64,000 nt of DNA from Bacillus sp. 2B10 (GCA_003946805.1 RPSH01000009.1:52171-116170); one strand, 5' to 3'. Positions 28,498-37,653 are shown, counted from the first letter of the stretch. Translations and numbers: made by a program. The notes: generated by a model from the letters alone, not told the origin.

Positions 28498-29430
28498 TTA
28501 CGTCGTCGGCATGGCCGAGTGAAAGACGCCCACGACCAGCAGCACGAGGACGAGGGATACGGCGCTCGACAGCGCGACAAGGATCGCCGCCGATTTGCGG
28601 TTCGTGTCGAGGAGGGTCGCGAACAGGGTCACGTTGCTGGCGATCGGGAACAGGGCGACGAGCCCGACGATCACGCGGTCGCGTGGACTCAATACACCGA
28701 CGAAGGCCGCTTCGAGTGCGAGCGCTGCGCCGAGCAGTATCACGCCGGCGACCTGCCTGACTGCGAGGATGCGCGTCATCAGTCTTGGCCGCCAGTCGTC
28801 GCGGCCGGTTTCGGCAAGGTTGAGGCCGATCACCGCCATGCCGAGGACCGACACCAACGTGCCGGCGATCGAGACGATCGGCGCTGCCGCTTCAGGCATC
28901 GTGACGCCGCCCCACTTTGCCAGGAGCGAGCCGATGACCACATAGACGAGGGGCACCCGCAACGCCTTGGTGGCGGCCTTGCGCGTACCTTCCTTGGTAC
29001 GCGCGATAAGGAAATACCCGATCGTGTTGCCGTACAGCGCGCTGCCGATATACGCGCAGATCACCGTCGATACGCCGATTTCGCCGAACAAGGCCTGGCT
29101 GACGGGCACCCCGAAGAACGCCACGTTGAAGAACGAAAAGGATGCCGACAGCAGTCTGGGATCGAAGTCGTCGCCGAGCCGCTTGGCCAACCGATATGCA
29201 GGGATGCTCATCAGGGCCGAGACCACGAACATCAGCGGTGGTATCACCATCAGCTGTTGCACTTCCGCGCCGAGCACCTTGTCGATGACCAGCAACGGGA
29301 TGAGGCCGAAAACGAGTGCCTTCGAGCACAGCTTTGCCGCCCAGGGAACGCGGGAGCCGACAGCCCAGGCGAGCAGGATCACCCCGTAAAGCGGCAGGAG
29401 TGCCGCCGCGATGTTACTGATCGCGCTCAT
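28498..29430 (-). CDS. AEC-family (auxin efflux carrier-like) transporter
   Basis: 310 residues from the ATG at 29430, which overlaps the stop of the upstream FAD-protein gene (ATGA). About ten hydrophobic helices; VFGLIPLLVIDKVLG, SFSFFNVAFFGVPVSQALFG and IGSALYGNTIGYFLI fit the AEC pattern of secondary carriers for organic acids or similar solutes. The coupling indicates that it moves a substrate or product of its neighbour. A longer frame to 29469 adds only an arginine-rich overlap and is not preferred. The substrate is unknown. Confidence 0.88.
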   Translation of the reverse strand: MSAISNIAAALLPLYGVILLAWAVGSRVPWAAKLCSKALVFGLIPLLVIDKVLGAEVQQLMVIPPLMFVVSALMSIPAYRLAKRLGDDFDPRLLSASFSFFNVAFFGVPVSQALFGEIGVSTVICAYIGSALYGNTIGYFLIARTKEGTRKAATKALRVPLVYVVIGSLLAKWGGVTMPEAAAPIVSIAGTLVSVLGMAVIGLNLAETGRDDWRPRLMTRILAVRQVAGVILLGAALALEAAFVGVLSPRDRVIVGLVALFPIASNVTLFATLLDTNRKSAAILVALSSAVSLVLVLLVVGVFHSAMPTT

Positions 29431-30923
29431 TGTTGGCGCAGGATATCGTCGACCGCACGACCGGCGCATTCAACGTTGAACCAGACAGCGTTGGTGTCGC
29501 GCAACTCGCCGTTCAGCAATTGGCCGAGCGCGTACAACCGAGGTGCGTCGCGCGTGGCGGATATGATCCGACACGTCGCCCGGTGCGCGATGGCCCCGCC
29601 GACCGGATGAGGTTGTAGCCATTCCTTCGCGAGTAGGTCCTTGATCAGCGTCTCCTTCATCTCGTCGAGCGCGGTTGCCTGACCGGTGGCGTTGACGACG
29701 ATCGGCGTGTTGAGCGTATCGCCATTATCGAACCGGACCGTGAAGCCCGCACCGGTCTCGTTGACAGCCGTCTCATCGATCCGCCCGCGGACACTGAGCA
29801 GTCCGCGCGTCATCGCATCCGCCAATCGCCGTGCGTTCGTCATCGGCGTGACGAAGCGCGCCGCAGCGAAATGCGGCGCCAGCCACTGCCCAAATCGTTT
29901 CTGGTCGGCGGGGCGCAACAGGTTCCATATCGCCGTTGAATCATGCCGCGCGGCGGTGAGAATACGCTGGAACGGTTCGTCTCCGGCTTCCGCTGCGGCA
30001 ATGTCGTGCAGCAAGGCCGCCTCAGCGTCACCGTCGTAGCGGTCCTCCGCGTGCCAGTCGATCGCGCGTCCGGCAGCAATCTCGGCTTCAAGACGAAAGA
30101 GGCGAAACAGGTCGACCACCGAGAAGGCGCTGCCCCGCTCGCGAATCAGCCGATGGACGTTTTCCAGCGTGAGGTGCTTACGGTCATAGCCTGTCTCAGG
30201 CGCCGGGATTTCAACGCGCGGCAGCATCCCCTCCTTCGATATCAGGTGGATGTGACCGCGATGCCCATCGTCGAGCAGTGTCATCACCGCGTCGATCGCA
30301 CTCAGACCGCTGCCGAGAATGACGACGGATTGATCCCGCTCGATCCCCTCGGTCATGCGGTGGGAGGGATACGGAGAGTCGAAGTAGCCGGGCGTACTGT
30401 TCAAATTGCCGAACCGATCCGGATCGGGCGTGCCAATCGTTAACAGGACGACGTCCGTCGCGATCGTCGTCCCGTTCGCGAGCCGAACCGTCGCCGCGGC
30501 ATGATCGCCCTCGATGGCGATAGCTTCTTCGCGGTGGACCTGGACATCGATCCCGGCGGAACGCGCCTGATCGAGCGCACGGTCGAGAACCTCTTGCATG
30601 TAGACGCGGTATTCGCGGCGCTGCGGGTATTCGACGCCATCGGGATCGAGCGGGGAGCCGGATGCCGCGCGCCGCGCCTCAAGCCAGGTTCGGAAATGAC
30701 CGGGCTCGCGGTTGTAGAGTCCCATGAGCCGGGATTCCGTGTTCAGAAGATGGCCGGGCTGCGCCGTGCCGAACGCCAATCCGCGCGCAAGTTCATCGTC
30801 ACGCTCGACCAGATGGACCTTCCACCCGTCGCCTGGGTCATAGCATGACCGTGTGACAGCTTCGGCGAACGCAGCGACGCCACAGGCGCCCATGCCGACA
30901 ATAGTGAGTGTTTTCGGCATCAT
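29427..30923 (-). CDS. FAD/NAD(P)-binding protein (PF13454-like)
   Basis: 498 residues from the ATG at 30923 (a second ATG follows directly). The N-terminal FAD-binding fold has LTIVGMGACGVAAFAEA instead of the usual GxGxxG; a second nucleotide motif is VVILGSGLSAIDAVMTLL, and NATGQATA lies near the end. The family, often annotated as FAD-NAD(P)-binding or HcaD-like, has mostly unknown substrates and some relation to N-hydroxylating monooxygenases. It forms a two-gene operon with the AEC transporter. It lies just beyond the metallophore-type operon, separated by an IS; a functional link is only a possibility. Confidence 0.85.
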   Translation of the reverse strand: MMPKTLTIVGMGACGVAAFAEAVTRSCYDPGDGWKVHLVERDDELARGLAFGTAQPGHLLNTESRLMGLYNREPGHFRTWLEARRAASGSPLDPDGVEYPQRREYRVYMQEVLDRALDQARSAGIDVQVHREEAIAIEGDHAAATVRLANGTTIATDVVLLTIGTPDPDRFGNLNSTPGYFDSPYPSHRMTEGIERDQSVVILGSGLSAIDAVMTLLDDGHRGHIHLISKEGMLPRVEIPAPETGYDRKHLTLENVHRLIRERGSAFSVVDLFRLFRLEAEIAAGRAIDWHAEDRYDGDAEAALLHDIAAAEAGDEPFQRILTAARHDSTAIWNLLRPADQKRFGQWLAPHFAAARFVTPMTNARRLADAMTRGLLSVRGRIDETAVNETGAGFTVRFDNGDTLNTPIVVNATGQATALDEMKETLIKDLLAKEWLQPHPVGGAIAHRATCRIISATRDAPRLYALGQLLNGELRDTNAVWFNVECAGRAVDDILRQQ

Positions 30924-31281
30924 ATCCCGTTCTGTGGAGAACAGCCACAACGCTCAGGCGCTCGTCGGTGCCACGGAAAAAGTGAAATAATTCTCATGCA
31001 CCGCCAATGGTCATCGTTCGAGGACGCTCGCTAGCCAAGTTAGTAGCTTTCGGTCGTCTCCGAGGTTTGTAACCGCCGCCTTATGGCCAACGATACCGAG
31101 GTCGCTTAGCGCACAGGCGAGGCCGTACAGTCGAATATTTCCAGCGTATTTAGGGTCGGGTGTGAATGGCCCGCTCCACAATACTGATTAAGCATTCAAT
31201 GCTGCAATGAATGAGGCTCAATGATACCTTGGTGTGACTGAACGTTGTGTCGATGCGTCATATGGCAAACAGGAGATAGCT
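30924..31281. promoter_or_regulatory. Divergent intergenic region with a LysR-type motif
   Basis: No gene seen in these 358 bases. They separate the leftward FAD-protein gene from the rightward cupin operon. ATTCA (31194-31198) and TGAAT (31208-31212) form an inverted repeat with a nine-base spacer, a form that LysR regulators (T-N11-A type) often bind. The LysR gene lies in the same operon at 32188. The cupin start has AGGAGA at a good distance. Confidence 0.35.
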
Positions 31282-31680
31282 ATGAAGATCACACGTAACG
31301 CATCGACGCCGTCGATGCCGGGGCAAGTTCCCGCCAATTTTTCCGGCACTGTTCGCATCGACAACATGGCGCAGCCCAATTCGCCGGGCCGGGCGTCCAC
31401 CGCGGTCGTGACGTTCGCTCCTGGCGCGCGCACGGTGTGGCACATGCACCCGGCCGGTCAGACGATCGTCATCACCGCGGGCAAGGGGTGGGTTCAGCGC
31501 GAAGGCGGGCCGCGCGAGGATGTCGGCCCGGGCGACACAGTGTATTTCGACGCCGGCGAACGGCATTGGCATGGCGCCACGGCAACGACCGGGATGAGCC
31601 ATATCGCGATCACGGAAAGCGTTGACGGCAAGAATGTCGACTGGCTCGAACCCGTGACGGAGGATCAATATGCGCACTGA
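31282..31680 (+). CDS. Cupin-domain protein (cytoplasmic)
   Basis: 132 residues from the ATG at 31282, preceded by CAGGAGATAGCT. A single small beta-barrel with metal ligands in VWHMHPAGQTIVI and a later His in ERHWHGATATTGMSHI. This subfamily contains cupin hydroxynitrile lyases and carboxymuconolactone-associated cupins, and commonly stands beside SDR and CMD genes, as here. No signal peptide. The reaction is unknown. The 3' end overlaps the start of a secreted cupin with the same motifs. Confidence 0.88.
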   Translation: MKITRNASTPSMPGQVPANFSGTVRIDNMAQPNSPGRASTAVVTFAPGARTVWHMHPAGQTIVITAGKGWVQREGGPREDVGPGDTVYFDAGERHWHGATATTGMSHIAITESVDGKNVDWLEPVTEDQYAH

Positions 31681-32155
31681 TTGGCTGAGGGTGCTGGGGG
31701 CACTGCCGATCGCGGCGACACTGCTGGCTGGGGCATCGGTCGGACAGGCGCAAACCGTCGTACGGCGCGATTCCGTCGGGGCCAAACCGGGACCCGCCAA
31801 GACCTTCACGGGTCGCGTCACCGTGCGAATGCTGACGAGGCCCACGCTCCCCGGACAAGCCGGAACCGCACTGGTCGCTTTCTCGCCCGGCGCGCGGAGC
31901 AACTGGCATACGCATCCGGCGGGTCAGACACTTTACGTCACCCAAGGATGTGGTTGGACTCAGGAAGTAGGCGGGCGCGTCGCGCGCATCTGCCAGGGAG
32001 ACATTGTGTACGTGAAACCGGGCGTGCGCCACTGGCACGGGGCAACCGCGACGTCGGGCATGAGCCATCTCGCGATCAGCGAAACGCTTGCGGGCAAGAA
32101 CGTCACCTGGCTCGAGCCAGTAACGGACGCGCAGTTCAAGGGGCCGCAACGCTGA
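31670..32155 (+). CDS. Secreted cupin-domain protein
   Basis: 161 residues; ATG overlaps the previous gene by 11 bases. A signal peptide (WLRVLGALPIAATLLAGASV, then GQAQ) directs it to the periplasm. The mature part repeats the fold of the first cupin, with NWHTHPAGQTLYV and VRHWHGATATSGMSHLAISE. The pair of cytoplasmic and exported forms of one fold is notable. Metal-binding His residues are kept. Confidence 0.88.
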   Translation: MRTDWLRVLGALPIAATLLAGASVGQAQTVVRRDSVGAKPGPAKTFTGRVTVRMLTRPTLPGQAGTALVAFSPGARSNWHTHPAGQTLYVTQGCGWTQEVGGRVARICQGDIVYVKPGVRHWHGATATSGMSHLAISETLAGKNVTWLEPVTDAQFKGPQR

Positions 32156-32187
32156 GCGCGTTCGACCATCGGCAGACCGGCCAGTCG

Positions 32188-33093
32188 ATGTTGCCCAACA
32201 GGGCGGATCTCGCCGATTTCGCGTATGTGCTGGCGATCGCCCGACACCGGAATTTCCGTCTGGCCGGGCTGGAGATGGGAGTGAGCGCGTCCGCGCTCAG
32301 CCATTCGCTTAAGGCGCTCGAGGGGCGTCTGGGCGTACGCCTGTTCAACCGTACGAACCGATCTGTCACGCTGACCACAGCTGGCGAAGAACTGCTCGCG
32401 GCAATCAATGCACCGTTCGAGGCGATCGGGCAGGCTGTCGAGAACCTTGGCCGGTTCCGGGACAAGCCGGTGGGACACATCCGCCTCAACATCGTGGCAG
32501 ACGCGGCCACGCTGCTGCTCGGGCCCGTAATGCCCGTGTTTCTCGATCGCTATCCCGATGTCGCGGTCGATATCGTCGCCAGCAACCGTCTGGTCGATGT
32601 CGTCGGCGAGGGGTTCGATGCCGGGATCCGTTATGGCGGCACGGTGCCCGAGGACATGATCGTGCAGCGGCTGTCGCCGGACCTGCGCTGGGTCGTCGCC
32701 GCGTCCCCCGTCTATCTCGACCGGTTCGGCGTCCCGACCCGGCCGGAGGACCTGCGCGATCATCGCTGCCTCGGCGTGCGGCTGGGGGACGATCGTATCT
32801 ATCAGTGGGAGTTCGAAGGCCCCGAGGGAGAGTTCGCGATCGCGTTGCCCAGCCGCGTCACGGTGAACGAAACGCCGACGATGCAGGCGATGGCGATCAA
32901 CGGCGCGGGCATGATGTACGGGATCGAACCCGCCTTCGCCCCCCACATCGCACAGGGCAGCCTGCGGCTCGTGCTGGAGGACTGGTCGACGACCGGCCCC
33001 GGATTCCATCTCTATTATTCCAGCCGCCGGCAAGTGCCGGTCCCGCTCCGGCTGCTCCTCGACCTGATCCGGGAGCTACGGCCCCTCGGGTGA
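32188..33093 (+). CDS. LysR-family transcriptional regulator
   Basis: 301 residues from the ATG at 32188. N-terminal winged helix (LADFAYVLAIARHRNFRLAG, SASALSHSLKALEGRLGVRL, FNRTNRSVTLT) and a C-terminal substrate-binding domain with GFDAGIRYGGTVPEDM. It is clearly paralogous to the LysR at 37736-38644: both contain GIRYGGTVPEDM, CLGVRLG and YYSSRRQVP. Likely regulator of the surrounding cupin/SDR/CMD genes; the effector is unknown. Confidence 0.93.
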   Translation: MLPNRADLADFAYVLAIARHRNFRLAGLEMGVSASALSHSLKALEGRLGVRLFNRTNRSVTLTTAGEELLAAINAPFEAIGQAVENLGRFRDKPVGHIRLNIVADAATLLLGPVMPVFLDRYPDVAVDIVASNRLVDVVGEGFDAGIRYGGTVPEDMIVQRLSPDLRWVVAASPVYLDRFGVPTRPEDLRDHRCLGVRLGDDRIYQWEFEGPEGEFAIALPSRVTVNETPTMQAMAINGAGMMYGIEPAFAPHIAQGSLRLVLEDWSTTGPGFHLYYSSRRQVPVPLRLLLDLIRELRPLG

Positions 33094-33218
33094 CGATCCC
33101 GTCGATCGATGAACCAGCTTCATCGGCGCATGTACGCAACAGCCGGTAATCAGCGGCGTGCGTGAGCACCATCTGAATAGCGAAGGCGTACTTCGCCGCT
33201 TCGGAACAAGGACTGAAA

Positions 33219-33329
33219 ATGACCGTAGAGGTTTTCGGCATTATCGCCAGTGAACACTCGCTCCACGCGAAGGACGTGACGTACCGCGTCGTCAACGATC
33301 ACGCGACAGCTGGAGGACTGAAGCCATGA
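33219..33329 (+). CDS. Possible 36-residue ORF coupled to the SDR gene
   Basis: ATG at 33219 with AAGGA seven bases upstream; the stop TGA overlaps the SDR start at 33326 (ATGA). The first residues, MTVEVFGIIASEHS, look like the beginning of luciferase-like flavin oxidoreductases, but the frame stops after 36 codons, so this may be a truncated relic that now serves as a translational leader. The rest of the 232-base gap after the LysR gene shows no gene. Confidence 0.4.
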   Translation: MTVEVFGIIASEHSLHAKDVTYRVVNDHATAGGLKP

Positions 33330-34093
33330 ACCCGGTTTATGACTTCAAAGGCCAGGTAGCTTTCGTGACGGGTAGCGCCTCGGGGATGGGCCTCGCGACC
33401 AGCAGAGCGTTTGCCGAAGCCGGCGCCGCGGTTGCGTTGATCGACGCGAACGACGCCGCGCTTACCGCCGCTGCACAGGCGCTGAAGGACGAGGGGCATG
33501 ACGTCCTGCCGATCCTCTGCGATGTTTCCGACGAAGCACAGGTTCGCGATGCGGTCGCCCGCACGGTCGAACGTTTCGGCCGGCTGGACATGGCGTTCAA
33601 CAACGCCGGTATCCAGAGCGACGCCAAGGAACTCGCGCAGGTCGCCATGACGGATTATGACCACATGCTCGGCATCAACCTTCGTGGTGTGTTCGCCTGC
33701 ATGAAGTACCAGCTCGCCCAGATGCAGCAGCAGGGCAGCGGGGCCATCGTGAACTGCTCGTCGCTTGGTGGCTTTGTCGGCGTGCCGGGGCGCGCCGCCT
33801 ACCATGCCGCCAAGCACGGCATTCATGGAATGAGCAAGAGCGCCGCGCTCGAATATGCGCCGCTGGGCATTCGCATCAACGTCGTCGCGCCCGGCATCAT
33901 GGATACGCCGATGGTGGCGGAGATGAAGCAGGCCGAGGCGGGCGTCATCGAAGAAATGATGCGCGACGTGCCGATCAAGCGCCTCGGGCGGGCGGAAGAA
34001 GTCTCGGCGGCGGTCCTGTGGCTCTGCAGCCCCGCCGCCAGTTTCGTCGTGGGTCACGCGCTCGCGGTCGATGGCGGCTATGTCGCCCGCTGA
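33326..34093 (+). CDS. SDR-family oxidoreductase
   Basis: 255 residues, GGAGG before the ATG. Classical short-chain dehydrogenase: cofactor motif TGSASGMG, NNAG in MAFNNAGIQ, catalytic Ser in NCSSLGG and YHAAK. The C-terminal GHALAVDGGY is typical. It should oxidise or reduce an alcohol/ketone with NAD(P). It resembles the oppositely oriented SDR at 35536-36303 (both start MNP and have LDMAFNNAGIQ). Confidence 0.95.
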   Translation: MNPVYDFKGQVAFVTGSASGMGLATSRAFAEAGAAVALIDANDAALTAAAQALKDEGHDVLPILCDVSDEAQVRDAVARTVERFGRLDMAFNNAGIQSDAKELAQVAMTDYDHMLGINLRGVFACMKYQLAQMQQQGSGAIVNCSSLGGFVGVPGRAAYHAAKHGIHGMSKSAALEYAPLGIRINVVAPGIMDTPMVAEMKQAEAGVIEEMMRDVPIKRLGRAEEVSAAVLWLCSPAASFVVGHALAVDGGYVAR

Positions 34094-34124
34094 TCCCCAA
34101 TAATCATCACACGGAGAAGACCAC

Positions 34125-34445
34125 ATGGCAAACGAACCGACCAACGCACGCGATACCTTCGGCGATATCGCACCCAAGCTTGCGGAGATTACCGACAAGG
34201 TTCTGTTCGGCGACGTCTGGGCGGACGACACGCTGTCGCCGCGCGACCGCAGCCTCGTCACGATCGTCAATCTGGTTGCGCTGTATCGGCACAACGAGCT
34301 CGGCTTCCACCTAAAGAAGGGGATCGAGAACGGCCTGACGCACGACGAGATCATCGCCGCGATCACGCATACTGCCTTCTATGCAGGCTGGCCGACCGCG
34401 ATGACCGCGATCCAGGCGGCGCGCGACGTCTTCAAGGACAACTGA
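34125..34445 (+). CDS. Carboxymuconolactone-decarboxylase/AhpD-like protein
   Basis: 106 residues, single CMD domain: VLFGDVWADDTLSPRDRSLV, then LGFHLKKGIENGLTHDEI and THTAFYAGWPTAM. The conserved acidic and His residues of the CMD subgroup are present, while the CxxC pair of peroxidase-like AhpD is absent, so decarboxylase or isomerase-like chemistry is more likely. It sits between the SDR and a tautomerase. Confidence 0.92.
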   Translation: MANEPTNARDTFGDIAPKLAEITDKVLFGDVWADDTLSPRDRSLVTIVNLVALYRHNELGFHLKKGIENGLTHDEIIAAITHTAFYAGWPTAMTAIQAARDVFKDN

Positions 34446-34448
34446 GCC

Positions 34449-34691
34449 ATGCCGCATGTCCTGGTAAGCGTGGTGGCGGGGTATTCCCTCGCCGCCCGGC
34501 AGGCGCTTGCGGCGCGGATCGTCGCTGCCGGTACCGACACGCTCGATAGCGAGGTGGACGCGTTATCGGTGGCGATTCGCGACGTTCCGGCGAGCGACTG
34601 GATGACCGCCGTCTACGCGCCGGAGATCGCGCCCCATGAAGACCTGCTGCTCAAGCGGCTTGGCTACGGCCCGCTCACCCCTCAATCGTAG
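34449..34691 (+). CDS. 4-oxalocrotonate-tautomerase-like protein
   Basis: 80 residues, three bases after the CMD gene. After loss of the initiator Met the chain begins with Pro (PHVLVSVVAGYS), the catalytic base of the tautomerase superfamily. The length is slightly above the 62-residue classical enzyme. It may shift double bonds in an unsaturated acid handled by the neighbouring CMD proteins. The gene ends in TAG, which shows that amber codons are also used as true stops in this genome. Confidence 0.85.
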   Translation: MPHVLVSVVAGYSLAARQALAARIVAAGTDTLDSEVDALSVAIRDVPASDWMTAVYAPEIAPHEDLLLKRLGYGPLTPQS

Positions 34692-34703
34692 AAGGATAAA
34701 CGC

Positions 34704-35468
34704 ATGCGGATCGTCGTACTGGCTCTGATCGCCACCGTGATACCGGCCTCCGCGACTGCGCAGACAGCGCATGCGGTACAGTCGAAGGCGCCTGAAACGA
34801 TGCGACGGGTCGCGCCGGCTCTGGCTGACTATACCGACCGGCTGTTGTTCGGCGACGTCTGGAAACGGCCGGCGTTGTCGCCGCGCGATCGCAGTCTCGT
34901 GACGATCAGCGCGCTCAAAGCGACCGGCAAGATCGAACAGCTGGCGAGCTACTTGGGGATGGGGCTCGACAACGGACTGACGCCGGTCGAGATCGGCGGG
35001 CTGATTACTCATCTGGCCTTTTACACGGGCTGGCCGAACGCGGTGTCGGCGTGCGAGGTCGCGGATCGGGTGTTCGCCAAACGCAGCATCGCGGCAACCG
35101 CGCTTCAGCCGGCGCGCACCGCGTTGCTGCCGGTCCCGGATAGCGATGCGGCGCGGGCGGCAACCGTGACTGATACCGTGACGCCGATATCGCCATCGCT
35201 TGCACAGCTGACCAACCAGCCGCTGTTTTAGGACCTTTGGCGGCGGACCGACCTGCGTGCGCGAGACCGGAGCTTTGTGACGATCGTGGCGCTCACCGCG
35301 AACGGCGATGCCGACCAGCTCGGTTTCCATCTCACCCACGGCATCGACAATGGTCTGACCCGCGCCCAGCTCGGCGAAGCGATGGCGCATCTGGCATTCT
35401 ATGCCGGCTGGCCGAAGGCGTTCTCGGGCGTCGCCGCGCTACGCAAGCTGGACGCGCCCGGCACCTAA
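34704..35468 (+). pseudogene. Exported two-domain CMD protein interrupted by an amber codon
   Basis: Signal peptide RIVVLALIATVIPASATA, then a first CMD domain (LLFGDVWKRPALSPRDRSLV, LGMGLDNGLTPVEIGGLITH). After NQPLF a TAG at 35229-35231 stops the frame; the same frame then continues with DLWRRTDLRARDRSFVTIVA, FHLTHGIDNGLTRAQLGEAM and HLAFYAGWP to the TAA at 35466-35468. In relatives the stop site is a Gly (LFGDLW). The first 175 codons may still give a one-domain protein. Readthrough or decay are both possible. Confidence 0.82.
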
Positions 35469-35488
35469 ATCGCACCAGGCCCGCATAC

Positions 35489-35533
35489 CGGATGGACCAT
35501 CCCGCCGCTTCGGGACTCGGGATGGTCCATCCG
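35489..35533. terminator. Bidirectional terminator hairpin
   Basis: A perfect 16-base stem (35489-35504 with 35518-35533) and a 13-base loop lie between two convergent genes that end at 35468 and 35536. No T-run follows on either side, but the strength and position support transcription termination from both directions. Confidence 0.85.
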
Positions 35534-35535
35534 TG

Positions 35536-36303
35536 TCAGCTCGCCGTAAATCCGCCATCCACCGGCAGCGCGACGCCGTGAACGAAGCTGGCACCGGGGC
35601 TTGCCAGCCAGAGCACCGCGGCGGCGACCTCCTCGGCACGGCCGAGACGACCGATCACCTGGAGTCGGAAAATCTCGTCCATTGCGTCCGGCTGGGTGGT
35701 TTTCATGTCCGCGACCATCGGCGTATCGATCGCACTGGGGCAGACGCAGTTGATCCGCACGTCACGGGCAGCATAGCGCAAGGCGGCGCTCTTGGTCAGG
35801 CCGACGACGCCGAACTTGGTAGCGTTGTAGGCCGCCAGATCGGCCTGTGCGACGAGACCGCCGGCGGACGCGTTGTTGACGATCGCACCATGTCCCTGCG
35901 TCCGCATCTGTCGCAGCTCGTGCTTCATGCACGCCCAGGTGCCGCGCAGATTGATCGCCGCGACCCGGTCGAAATCGTCCGCCGACTGATCGGCGAGGTC
36001 GACCGCGGGCGCCTGGATGCCGGCGTTGTTGAAGGCCATGTCGAGCCGGCCATAGGTTTCGACTGTACGAGCGATTGCCGCCGCGACCTGATGCTCGTCC
36101 GTCACGTCGCAGGCAAAGCCGATTGCACGACCGCCCGCCGCGACGATGCCGTCGGCTGCGGCTTCCGCGGTATCGGCGCGGACGTCAGTCAATACGACCG
36201 CCGCGCCGGCCGCCGCGAACGCCTCGGCGGTGGCGCGGCCCAGGCCCTGGCCCGCGCCGGTGACGAACGCGACCTGTCCGGTGAAAACATAGCGGGGGTT
36301 CAT
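35536..36303 (-). CDS. SDR-family oxidoreductase
   Basis: 255 residues from the ATG at 36303, which has AGGAGAGACAGC before it; the frame extends to 36345 but lacks support there. Cofactor motif TGAGQGLG, NNAG in MAFNNAGIQ, Ser in NNASAGG and YNATK active site, and HGVALPVDGGF at the end. It is the mirror partner of the plus-strand SDR at 33326. Probably cotranscribed with the MFS and LysR genes upstream. Confidence 0.95.
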   Translation of the reverse strand: MNPRYVFTGQVAFVTGAGQGLGRATAEAFAAAGAAVVLTDVRADTAEAAADGIVAAGGRAIGFACDVTDEHQVAAAIARTVETYGRLDMAFNNAGIQAPAVDLADQSADDFDRVAAINLRGTWACMKHELRQMRTQGHGAIVNNASAGGLVAQADLAAYNATKFGVVGLTKSAALRYAARDVRINCVCPSAIDTPMVADMKTTQPDAMDEIFRLQVIGRLGRAEEVAAAVLWLASPGASFVHGVALPVDGGFTAS

Positions 36304-36354
36304 GCTGTCTCTCCTGATGTCCAGGCACGAGATGGGCGGCGTCACCGTCCGCGA

Positions 36355-37653
36355 TTAGACCGGCGTGGCTTGATGCGGCAGTGACGCTGCCTCAATGCCG
36401 CCACCTGAACCGCGTCGCCGCCGGGTCGTCCGCAACGTGACGATGAAACTCGCCGTACCCAGCACGGCGATCACGACACCCATCGGTCGGGGCGTGCCAT
36501 CGGCGAACCAGCCCACCAGTGCCGAGCCGAAGATGCCGCTGCCGAACTGGATCGCGCCGACGAACGCCGATATCGCCCCCGAGCGGTCCGGATTGACGGC
36601 CAGCGCGCCCGCCATCGCGTCGGCGACGAACAGGCCGTTTGCGGACAGGAAGAAGAACAGCGGCAGGACGAGTCCCCACAAACCGCCGACGCCGGTCGTC
36701 GCCGCAGCACCCGCCCAGAGTCCCGAGACGCCGACCAGCGTCGCACCCCAGCGCAACATGTAGTCGCTGCCCATCCGGACGACGAAGCGCGTATTGAGGA
36801 GGTTGAGCAGCATCTGGCCGATGATGCCGAGGCCGAACAGGAAGCCATAAGCCTGCGGTGCCACGTGGTAATAGCTGATATAGGCGGTCGGCGTGCCGGC
36901 AAGATACGCGTAGAGGCCGCCATAATAGCATCCGCTGGCGATCGCATAGCCCATGATCATGCGACTTTTCGCCATCAGCCAGTAATTGCCGAGCACCGCG
37001 CCCAGACCGATCGTCGAGCGTCGCTCGCGCGGCAGGCTTTCCGGCAGGCGCAGTACCGCCGCAAAGATCGCGATCCCCAGTACCACCAGCAGCCAGAAGA
37101 TCAGCCGCCACGATCCGATCAGCAGCACCTGGCCGCCGATCAGCGGGCCGAGCAACGGGGCAATGCCCATGACCAGCATCAGGGTGGACAGCAATTGTGC
37201 GGCCCGGTCGCGCCCATACAGGTCGCGCGCCATCGCGCGGGCGAGAACGGGACCGGCACAGGCGCCGGCCGCTTGCACGATCCGCCACACGATCAACTGC
37301 GCCACGCTCCCCGCGAGCGCGCAGCCTGCCGAGCCGATCATGAACAGGACGAGCCCGAACAGGATGGGGGCGCGGCGACCGAAGCGATCGCCGATCGGTC
37401 CCCAGAAGAGCTGGCCGAGACTGAAGCCAATCAAAAAGCTCGACAGCGTCAGTTCCACGCTACCCTGGCTGCCGCCGAGCGACTGGCCCAGCGTAGGCAT
37501 GGCAGGCAGATACAGATCCGTGGAGATCGACGCGAACGCCATCAGCGCGCTGAGAATGGCGACAGTTTTTGCAAACGAGGGCAGCGTTGCGCGGTCTAAT
37601 GCCGCCCGATCGGGCGTTGCTGTTTTGAGGGACGGTGATTGTAAAGCCATCAT
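36355..37653 (-). CDS. Bcr/CflA-type MFS efflux transporter
   Basis: 432 residues, twelve predicted helices. ASISTDLYLPAMPTLG in helix 1 and GPIGDRFGRRAPILFG after helix 2 are typical of the Bcr/CflA drug-resistance branch of DHA1. It should export a drug or metabolite with proton exchange. It lies between a LysR gene (82 bases upstream) and an SDR gene (51 bases downstream), so its natural substrate may be the compound sensed by the LysR. Confidence 0.92.
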   Translation of the reverse strand: MMALQSPSLKTATPDRAALDRATLPSFAKTVAILSALMAFASISTDLYLPAMPTLGQSLGGSQGSVELTLSSFLIGFSLGQLFWGPIGDRFGRRAPILFGLVLFMIGSAGCALAGSVAQLIVWRIVQAAGACAGPVLARAMARDLYGRDRAAQLLSTLMLVMGIAPLLGPLIGGQVLLIGSWRLIFWLLVVLGIAIFAAVLRLPESLPRERRSTIGLGAVLGNYWLMAKSRMIMGYAIASGCYYGGLYAYLAGTPTAYISYYHVAPQAYGFLFGLGIIGQMLLNLLNTRFVVRMGSDYMLRWGATLVGVSGLWAGAAATTGVGGLWGLVLPLFFFLSANGLFVADAMAGALAVNPDRSGAISAFVGAIQFGSGIFGSALVGWFADGTPRPMGVVIAVLGTASFIVTLRTTRRRRGSGGGIEAASLPHQATPV

